A DNA stretch of 64,000 bases from Apricaphanius iberus (Eukaryota > Chordata > Actinopteri > Cyprinodontiformes > Aphaniidae), in the NCBI GenBank assembly GCA_028564705.1, contig JAPXFQ010002080.1, positions 568,001 through 632,000 of the forward strand, written 5' to 3'. Position 1 is the first letter of the stretch, and every line of letters starts with the position of its first letter. Below are positions 54,652 to 64,000 of the stretch, piece by piece. The translations under genes were made by a program, and so were the position numbers. The notes beneath the pieces are model-generated. The model did not search any database and was not told where the DNA came from. It saw nothing but the letters and a program-made list of their open reading frames with translations.

Positions 54652-57600
54652 TTAACTGACTGAGTTTAGTTCCTTTGCTTTATGCTTCAGATGCCTCTTA
54701 CGCATCTTAATAATCCATGTTATGGTGAGTTTTGCAAAATTTGCAGCCTTGAAGAGCGCCATGAAGATGACACAAAGGATACCTATGGAGTTCCAGGGAT
54801 TTGCAGTCACTATCTGTATGAAAAGAAGCACGGTTGTCCTGAACATTGAGTGAAACCACATGTACAGACTCTTCTAACAAGGATAATATCTCTGGGAAAA
54901 CTTACCAGCCTGATTTCCTGAATGTAACGATCTCGCCATTCGAAGACAACAAAGAAGAGCTGATCTGTTTGTTCCTCTTCAGGCCTTTTATCGTTGAATT
55001 TCACCACTCCGGACTAAAAGAATAAACATAATTGATGAAACCTTTTATAAAAAAAGACGTTAATGTAATGTAGCGTAATGCTGGTATAACTTTGGGAATA
55101 CCTCCTGGCGAAATTCAACCGCTTCGCTGTTTCTCCCGGATGTTTTCACCAAAGACATTTTGACCCAGGTTCGGAATCCTCCAGAGAAAGTCCACATGGA
55201 GTAATTCCGCTCACAGTCCCTCATAAACTCGGACTTGTTTGTACTTGAGGACCAGAGAAGAGAAGAGAGGTGACGTGAGCTTCTGGATCAAGTTCAGTTC
55301 CTTGAAAACGTACTTATATATTCATATGCCCCATACACATTTCAACATTTCATTGAAACCACAAACGTTGTTGTATTTTAATGAAATTTGGATGGATAAA
55401 CAAATATTTGTGACAAAATAGCTCAAATTTAATCAGCTTATTCTATTTAAGTATTGATCACTGGAAGGTGAACAGTTTCAAGTCTTTTGTGGTCTGTACT
55501 TTGTAAATAGCTTTCTTCCATGGTTGTCCCATATTTAGCTTCATCCAATGTCCAGCCTGTGTCTTCAGGGCGTAAGCCCCGCCCACAATGCCATACACAG
55601 TCTTCCTGTTTGCTGTGCTCTCCAGGAAGACCTTGAATGAATCATCTTGGATTTCGGAGAAGCAACCACTGAGGCGTAGGCCCTCCTTTCCGAGCCCTTT
55701 CCATTTTATAATGGGAATATTTCAAAGTAATGTCAATGAATTGATTAGTTACATGTCGCTAGCTGTATCTAGGGAATATGTCATGTAGAGATCATCAGAG
55801 TGTTTAAGCAGACCGATTTGAGGAGCAGATTTGAGCAGAACAGCCTCTGACCTCATTCCCTGTCTTCTACGGCGATAAGTGTTCTATAATCTTCCGGGAC
55901 GAGACATAAGGACTGAGTAGGAGGGAATGAGGAGGCTAATGTTGAATTACCTTATACCATTGGGTTTTGGAAATAGGAGCAGATAGGTGAAGAGTTTGAG
56001 CAGGGCACAGCTGTTAGTGCAAGTCTGTCTTCTGATTCTGTATAACAAAACGCCTGATGGACTGCGGCCTTCTCTTATTTAGAGGAAGGAGATATTTTTA
56101 TTCAACGACTGAAGAAAAAGCATCCTAACCGCATGATGCTGCCACCACCATGCCACACAGTGTAACTGGTGTGTTTAAGGTAATGTGCACCATTTGAGAT
56201 GTTGTAGCTCCTTATTCAACATCTCCAATTGGGCGTCCTCTGCCTTTATCTCAACAACAGCTTTCTTCATACCACTCTTTACCACCTGAGCTTAGGATAT
56301 CAGCAGGTCCTCCAAAGTTACTACTGGCCTCTTGGCTGCTTTTTTATCTTTACGTAGCCTGATAGTTTAGGTGGACAGCCATGTTTTTGTATGCTGGCAG
56401 TTTGGTCATGATTTCTTTAAATATTAATGCAAGCAGCACACATTTGAAATAACAAAAAAAAATAATAATATAAAAACCACAAATGTACTTCCCTTTTTCT
56501 CTCAACTATGCACCACTTTGTGTTGCTTTATCACATACAATCACCAAAAAATACACTCAAGGTTAAAGGGTAGGGCTGGGAATGGTATTGGCCTGTTACC
56601 CGATACCAGTATCGGTATCTGTGAATCCCTAGTTATGGGTTTAAAATAGGGATGCACCGATCCGACTTTTTCAGTCCCGATACCGATACCGATGGCTGGA
56701 TTTTGTGTATCTGTCGATACCCGATACAGATCCGATACTATATGTGACAGTGTGGAGGTCCTGTCACTATGGCTCCGATAGATCATGTGCCCTGGCTGCT
56801 TGGCCACAGGGATTAAAGGCACCAGACTTTACAAACTAAGCATAACTGAGACAAAATAACAAATTTAAAATCTAAAATGACCACAAAAATAAAATTTCAA
56901 GTGAAAAATTAAATCCTTTTTGGTGAATTTATTGCAGATTTTCCCCATTTTGAGTATCGGTTCATGGTATCGGTTAAACTTAACCGATACCAGTACATTA
57001 GGCAGTATCGGGGCCGATACCAGTATCGGTGCATCCCTAAAAATATGAAGAGAAACCCTATAAAGTGAATGTATTTTGTACAAGTAAAAAAAAAAGAAAA
57101 AATCTTTTTTAAGCAAAAACAATAAACTTTTATGACAAATTTTAGATTGAATTTGAAGTTTTCACAAATAAAATTTCAAAAATAACTTTGGCGCAAACAA
57201 ATCAGAGTTTTAATAAACTACAAATCTGGTCAAATGCACATATTATGCCACAAGGGGATATGAATACTTTTGCAAGGCTCTGGAGCCTTCTGATGACACG
57301 TCTCAGAGGTCATGACGCAGGGATGATAAAAGAGCTTTGGATAAACTACCAACAACATTAAGGTGTAACAAACTTAAACGAATCAATTTTTTTTGCCTGA
57401 CATGATTACTTGCCTGTGATATTCAGCTGTGATTGTGTTATCTACGTCTGTTCCTTACAAGAGAACAAATTTTTCAATGTCAATAAAGTGATTCAGGACA
57501 GTTTATCAAACACTCGATGATGACTTTTCTGCCAAAGGTTTACTCTGTGCTCATGAAATATAGAAGAATTAAACAGGATCTGATTTCCCCATTTTTATTG

Positions 57601-60600
57601 TGCTGGACATCTGATGTGTAAAAACCTAACTTAACTGATGGAAGGACAAACAGGTTTCTTTAGGTTATATCGCTGATGAACTGCAAACGCGTCTCAGGCA
57701 AGGACGCATGACCGAGGTAAACAGACACAGCATCAGCTAAGACTCGATTGTCCACAGCAGTTATCTCACACCGTAAACAGAACAGGATCAATACTTCAGG
57801 CTTGCGCTTACCTTTCAATCAGGTCACTAAACCTAGCGAAAAGCATGTACGAAATGCCGCTGAAGTCCTCGTGTGTTTCGTTCTGACTGAACTGCACGAA
57901 GATCAGCTCTTTGTTTTTCACGTCCGAAGGTCCACGGACCACCACTGCTCGTTTCTATAACGCAGCAGAAGAGAGCAGGTATAAGACTGTAAATAAGCAG
58001 GTACAGTTCATATGGGGGGGAAAAATATTTTATGTCACCATTTTCATGTCACAGGCACAAATTTCAAGGTACTTTATTGGGATTTTATTTTAATCCCCCA
58101 AACAGAACGTAGTGGATAATTAACCTGGGCAACATTTTCAAATGGTCAGATGGAGCTGGAAACAATTTGAGACAGGGTGAGAAGTTTCTCTTCCAGCAGG
58201 AAAGTGACTTAAAACATACGGCCAGAGTTGCAACATAATCGTTTAAATTAAAGGAGACAAAGTCCACACCCAGGTGCAATTGAAAATCCCTTATTAGATC
58301 TGAAAATGATTATTAGGAAATGCTCTCCATCCAATCGGACTGATTGAGCCTTTTCAAAAGAACAAGGGGGAAAATAATTTGCTGCTACGGCTTTACTCCA
58401 ACAAACATGCATCTGTAATTACAGCTAAAGCTTCCACAACATATTGACTTGTGGTTTAGAAAAAATTCACATCACATTTCTCATATTTTCCTTTGTAAAA
58501 TATTTCAGAAATTATTATTTTTCAATTATTATTTGTTACAGACGCTTTTAGTTGCATATCCTACACCAAATCGGTGCATTCACATCGAACCTGCTTGTTA
58601 TCCGTGAATGGCCCAAAGTACGTCACTTCTGTGATCTCACAGTCTCCTTCCTGAGGTGTGCCGGGGTCCACTAGAGGTGGGATGTAGTCGTGGTATTGAT
58701 GCTTGCAGCTCAGCAGCTGAGCATCGTCAGGGAACAGAGCGATACCTGCTCAGAGACAGAAAACAAAACATTTGAAATTATTTTTTTTCAGTTAAGACTC
58801 TTTGTTAGACTAATACGTTCTTTGTTTTTTAAAATTATCTTTTAATTCATTTTTTTTGTCAGATACCGCAGATTTACTTGTGCCAAATTTGCTTTTTGAT
58901 CAAGTGCCTGGCATGTCCCGATGACATGTAGAATGAAGCGATAGAATAAAAACGTTTCATGTCCATGTCCGACTTAGCGGTGGTGCTAAAAAGCAGGTGT
59001 GAAGTAAAGCTGAGTATTCTCACTCTTTACTATGTAACCACGTCCCACACATTGTTAGCTTTACCCCAACTAAGTTTACCCAAATTACAAAAAAACCCTA
59101 ATTACAAATAAATTATCCTGGATTATTGGTTATTTTCAATAGGCATACAACGATATAACTTTATTTAAACCGATACCGATATTTGGATCTGAGTACTTGG
59201 CGAAACTGAGTACCAATCCCGATACTCCTACTTCATAAAAAAATGCTATAATTTGGAAGGTTTTATTTTCTTCTCTGCTTGTAACAACAGATGATGGTGA
59301 ATTCGATAAAAAAGAAACTATTCATAAAAATGACCGCAATACCAAAGTTTCAAGTGAAAAAGTAACCTTTTCTGTGATATTATCGCAGCGTTTGGTCATT
59401 TTAAGAATTGGTTCACTGTATCAGTAAACAGGCTTACCACCTCTTTACTTTTCCAAATGTATGCCATGTACCTGAGTCTTCAAGACAACGTATGTTTTGT
59501 TTTAGTCTTACTTGTAAACTCTTACTTTTTGTTGTTCTGACGCATAAAATCTCATTAAAACACACTGAGATTTTTGTTTGATAATATGTGAAAAAGTTCA
59601 AGCAGTGTCAATACTTTCTGCAAGGCTAGTTCACATGCTGAACCGACCGTCCAGTACCCCCTTTGGCATCACAAGCATTGTCTTGCATTCATACAAACCA
59701 GGAGGCGAGAATAAGTCCACTTCCTTGTAGCTGACAGACATGACAGGCTGACTGAGCTTATTCAGAAAGTCAGAGATAGTCTGGTAGGCCAGGAAAATCG
59801 CCACAGCCGTCAGCACCAGGTAGATGAAGATGAGCAGCACAGTGAAGACGTTTTTCACGCAGGTTTTGCTGAATCTCATCGGCGGAATGTTTTCTCTCAT
59901 GCTTTTCCCTGTAGAGAAGAGGGAAGGGTTAGAGTCAGGAGGGCAAAAAGGAAGCCATTCTTTGAGATGATGATGAGCACGAAGATGAAAGAGTAAATAT
60001 TCAAGAACTTGTGATATAAAGCAAAATATCAGTGTTCTCCTGATGCTTGCCTCCTGCGGCGTTGGACTCCACAGGCACCGGGTCCACGTCAGCGTCGTCG
60101 AATGACTCCCTAGGCTGACCGTTACCTTCGTCGTCTTCGTAACCTTCAAAATCTTCATCATTGAACTGTTTGTTAAAAAAAAAAAAAAAATATCTTGTTT
60201 CACATTTGCTGCTTAATATCTTGACAGAACTTTAAATATGCAGCCAAAGTGTCAACACACTGCCTCGTGGAAAACTATGGAGAACCTTCTTCAGGTAAAC
60301 AAGTTCATAACTAACTCTAAGTATATCTGTAGCTGTACTCTGCAATCCTCCGCAATCACCAGTCCAGACCTGTAATCTGTTGAAATGCAGCAGATTAAAA
60401 AGAGGCGAGAGCAGCGAGGAGTGCCACATTCCAAAAAATAAATAAATAAATAAATGCCTGGCTACTTTAAATGTATTCATTTTTAATATCTAACCTCTCC
60501 TAAAATCAGAAGTTATTTGTTCAATCAACTCAGGGTTGGATTCGTTTACATTAGGCCAAAACTAGTTCAAGAGTTGGGCTGTTTTATAACCCTGGATGGT

Positions 60601-61087
60601 TCACTAAATGTAGGATTTTCTTGCTACTGCTTTTAGATACAGTAGCATTATTAATGTGGTATTACAACCTATATTTTAGGCCAGATCTAAATGGGTGACA
60701 TTACACGATTCATATTTGCTTTTCATATGTTTAGAAATTCCGCTGGTTAACTTGTTTATGATGCTGTCACAGTAGTTTTACTCACAGCCAGGCAGTTAAT
60801 TAAGCAGAAACCCTAAAACTAAAACAAACCTTTTATAAATTTGAATTATTTAACAGCGCCTAGAAAATGCAAATAAAAAATGCCAACAGCCAAACAACGA
60901 CGTATTGTTTTTATAGCGGGTTACTACATGGCCGATGAAGCAGTCCTCTGCAACGTAGTCACATGAGAAAGTCCCGCTGAATGCCTCGCAAGCTGTTTTT
61001 TTTGGGGTTTTTTTTTTTGGGGGGGGGGATATTTGGACCTTATAATCTTACCTGTTGGTAGGAACTCCAATTTCCTGCTCCGGGCAT
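54652..61087 (-). CDS. pacc1: Proton-activated chloride channel 1 (TMEM206)
   Basis: Eight coding exons on the minus strand, in transcript order 61087-61052, 60165-60051, 59908-59699, 58745-58591, 57954-57812, 55243-55102, 55013-54906 and 54813-54652 (stop TAA 54654-54652). The product is about 356 residues (human 350). PACC1 is a trimeric plasma-membrane and endosomal channel that opens at acidic pH and conducts chloride. TM1 is seen in exon 3 (NVFTVLLIFIYLVLTAVAIF) and TM2 in exon 8 (IGILCVIFMALFKAANFAKL), with the conserved SVSYKEVDL after TM1. The extracellular loop holds IALFPDDAQLLSCKH, GPSDVKNKELIFVQF, SMWTFSGGFRTWVKMSL and QLFFVVFEWRD, and the tail KMRKRHLKHK is basic. The acidic N-terminus encoded by exon 2 differs from mammals. 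The exon 2 donor is GAG|GCAAGC, a GC-AG intron by phase. Neighbouring nenf is divergent, as in mammals. Confidence 0.94.
56647..57039. mobile_element. hAT-like MITE with GATACCGATACC interior
   Basis: Termini TAGGGATGCACCGATCC and GTATCGGTGCATCCCTA are inverted copies. Flanking octamers do not match clearly. A second partial copy of the family abuts on the left (56569-56630). In the pacc1 intron between exons 5 and 6. Confidence 0.75.
57970..58560 (+). mobile_element. Tc1-like relic in pacc1 intron
   Basis: CTTCCAGCAGGAAAGTGACT, AACATACGGCCAGAGTTGC and CTCTCCATCCAATCGGACTG follow the C-terminal coding part of a fish Tc1-like transposase on the + strand, with shifts. Termini unclear. Confidence 0.6.
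59137..59430. mobile_element. hAT-like MITE relic
   Basis: ATAGGCATACAACGATA at the left and interior AACCGATACCGATATTTGG and GAGTACCAATCCCGATAC resemble the 51903-52262 element; the right end is degraded. In the pacc1 intron between exons 3 and 4. Confidence 0.45.
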
Positions 61088-62672
61088 TCCTTCGTCCTTC
61101 TTTCCTTCCGACTGGATCTGTCGTAAAACCTTTGAAGCTATTTCTGTTTGTTCACAGAACTGCCTTTAAGTAACGCTTACATGTTTAGGAAATGTCATTT
61201 CCACTGACGCGCGCTCGGGATCTACCTGTATGGCAAGCAGTTTTCCAAACTACTTCAATTCAGAACCTCTGTCAGTCAGCCCCAATCTCGTGACAACCAG
61301 GCACCGATGCAATTTGAACACTGACGTTCCCTTGACGTACCTTACTTGTTTCCTCCCTCCTTTCCTAGGCCTGCTGTAACCTATGGATGCGTTCACGTGC
61401 TCACGGGACGTTGAAAGTTTATTTTTACTCGTATTTTTTTTCTTTGTTTTCTGTGAAAGCCTTATACAACAATACAGTGATGTACCAAAAAAAAAGGTGA
61501 AAAGAAAGATAAAAAACTCTACATGCTGTTGTTTATTATTTATCAGTGCTGATTTATCAATCCAAAGCTGCTCATTTATATGGGCTATTTTTTTTAACCC
61601 AGATGCTTTATCCATCCTCATGAGACAGAAGTTTCTGAGATATTAGTTCAAACATGGTAGAGAAGTCGGGATTCCAATATGGCGGCGACACAAGTAGCCT
61701 GCGTCTAATAAATATCATTTTAAGTTTCCACGTGCAATCATACTTTTAGTTATTATCCGTAAATTGCAGGTGCTAGTCTGCATGTAACGCTGATGTTATA
61801 TGCACACTTACAAGTGTGTCTTGTAAAAATAGACATGTTTTCACCATAGCTTAATATTGCTGTTGCCAGGAGCTGAAAAAAGAAATGCAAGCATAAGCAA
61901 GATTCAGAGATCTTAAGTACAAATAGTAACAATAATATGAATAAATGGTTAAACATAAATTTATTCAATAATTAAATGAATCTGAGAAAATCTGCCAAAA
62001 GTTAAGTGAGAATTACCGTAAACACATTTTCCCGAGGATTCACTTCAATTCCATTAAACTGTAATTGATTTAAGTGTTTTCACTTTTTAAACTAAAATAA
62101 TGTCCATACTAAAATATTAATTTAAATCTATCCAAATAGCCTAATATGGATGCCAATTGATTCACTAGAGTTATTGCTTATTTTTTGTAGGGAGAAGACA
62201 AAACTGCAGTAAAGTTGATGGATGATAAAATGACACTGTACAACCACAAGGAGTTGTAAAACAACTAGCCTTCTAAAATAGAAACTAGCGTCCAAAGAGA
62301 AACCGGTTGAATGTAAAAGTCTTGTCAATGTCATAATGATTAATTTAGCATATTCATGCAACACATTTAAAGAGCTCTTGAGCTAGTCTAAGTGTTTGAA
62401 AGTTCAAACAAATTAAGCTATCAATATAGAGCATAAAACAGTAAAACACAACTAACAAGAAGAAATTAGAATAAAACAACAATAACATATAATATAAACG
62501 TCACACATTTTCACGTAGCTTGATGTATTGTAGGGATTTAGTCTAATAAACTTTATCTGGGAAAGGCAGTAAAGATGTCCGATAGTGCACAAACGCAACA
62601 CCAGAAGCGCGACGAAAGGGAAGTGACAGAATGAGTTTTCCGCACAAGATCAGTTCAAACAGTATCCCTGCC
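61088..62672. promoter_or_regulatory. pacc1-nenf divergent intergenic region
   Basis: Spacer of 1.6 kb between the two starts, expected to hold both promoters. CAATATGGCGGC at 61675-61686 matches the YY1-type AANATGGCGGC element. No TATA box is convincing near either start. A G/T homopolymer tract (about 61000-61029) sits just inside the first pacc1 intron. I see no other coding potential; the 61250-61646 open frames are low-complexity. Confidence 0.35.
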
Positions 62673-63268
<596 letters not shown>

Positions 63269-63559
63269 TAAAAGCACCCGAAGTTCCACCCTCACACACC
63301 CACCCTATGTCCCAACTGTTTTCATGCGGATAAGCTTCCACGCATAGGATATATAATCCATCCTTATGCATTTTCAGCCGATGTGGTACATTAGCTGTAC
63401 AAGTTCACACGAATGCACCACTACATGTGTTTTTTTTTGTAATGTATTTCGGTTTCCACAGTAGGGTCTTTCATTTTTCAAAAGCAATAATTACCACAAA
63501 GGCGTAACAGTTTGGACCAGACTTAAACACATTATACGCACCATCTGAACACTGCTTTC

Positions 63560-64000
63560 ACATGATCACATTGGGCCCCGCTTTCAGATATTCTCTGTTT
63601 AAGCTTTTTTATGGAACAAATCTGAGTTTGAGATCATCAAACAATCTTCAGCATCAGACAAAAATAACTTTAGCAAATATAAACAGTTTTGAAAGAATGA
63701 TTTCCCTCTTTTTAGGGGGAAAAATCTTTTACATAACTGTAGAGGATGTTTCAGTCATTCTTTTCTCTGTGATTCAGGGTGGTTTTAATTCAACGAATTG
63801 AAGTAAATGTTTTGACCAGACCAAAACCTTCATTTTGGAAGCAGAATTTGCGATGCCATCATTTCCAGCAAGTCCTCCATTTCCTAAAGAGCCAAACAGC
63901 CCCGCAGCATAATACTGCCACTGCCATGCCTAGCTTTATTGGAAGTGCATTTTAACAGTAAAGAAATATACTTGCTTTTTAACCTCATGTAACGTTGACG
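63560..64000. repeat. Tc1/mariner-type relic in nenf intron
   Basis: AGCCCCGCAGCATAATACTG, then CCACTGCCATGCC belongs to the dispersed element family also seen near 21190, 25230 and 56130. It runs to the right edge; no nenf exon is visible in it. Confidence 0.35.

Noticed and set aside
59631..60203. 190-codon minus-strand ORF as a single pacc1 exon
   Set aside because: It reads through the intron between pacc1 exons 2 and 3; exon 2 is used in another frame, as splice sites and homology show.
62631..62672. Upstream in-frame ATG as the nenf start
   Set aside because: It would put 14 residues before the signal peptide and has a weaker initiation context than ATG 62673.

Overview
The window is vertebrate nuclear DNA, almost certainly from a teleost fish. 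Genes are split into many short exons with GT/AG introns and their proteins align with vertebrate families. Introns and spacers carry relics of the Tc1-like, hAT-like and other DNA transposons that are abundant in fish genomes. No prokaryotic operon, CRISPR array, phage or retrovirus is visible. I cannot name the species.

Layout. (1) 410-1515 (+): the last three coding exons of an alpha-glucosidase, ganc by neighbourhood; the 5' part lies outside the window. (2) 3548-30185 (+): a calpain-3-like gene, capn3, with 21 recognisable coding exons; nearly every exon length equals that of mammalian CAPN3. It lacks the calpain-3-specific IS1 exon and most of IS2, and it carries three lesions: a lost-looking exon 8 acceptor, an in-frame TGA in exon 10 and a 23-bp G/C-rich insertion in exon 13. 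(3) 32209-49812 (-): znf106, 20 coding exons, convergent with capn3, with poly(A) signals about 80 bp apart. (4) 54652-61087 (-): pacc1 (tmem206), the proton-activated chloride channel, 8 exons including one apparent GC-AG intron. (5) 62673-63259 (+): the first three exons of nenf (neudesin), divergent from pacc1 and running off the right edge.

ganc-capn3-znf106 matches the mammalian block on human 15q15, and pacc1-nenf matches human 1q32, so the roughly 53.9-54.0 kb interval is a junction between two conserved synteny blocks. The genes do not form one pathway: a glycosidase, a calcium protease, a zinc-finger/WD40 RNA-associated protein, an ion channel and a secreted haem-binding factor simply lie side by side.

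The rest is introns and spacers rich in mobile-element debris. The most informative pieces are a Tc1-like element in a znf106 intron with two other elements nested in it (40844-43508), a hAT-like MITE with an 8-bp target duplication (50293-50886), a repeat present both intact (39375-39915) and split by another element (19995-21090), and a near-perfect 40-bp inverted repeat (37547-37724). I found no clearly new biological system. The items most worth checking are the capn3 lesions and a possible alternative capn3 terminal exon (14523-14685) resembling a penta-EF-hand segment.
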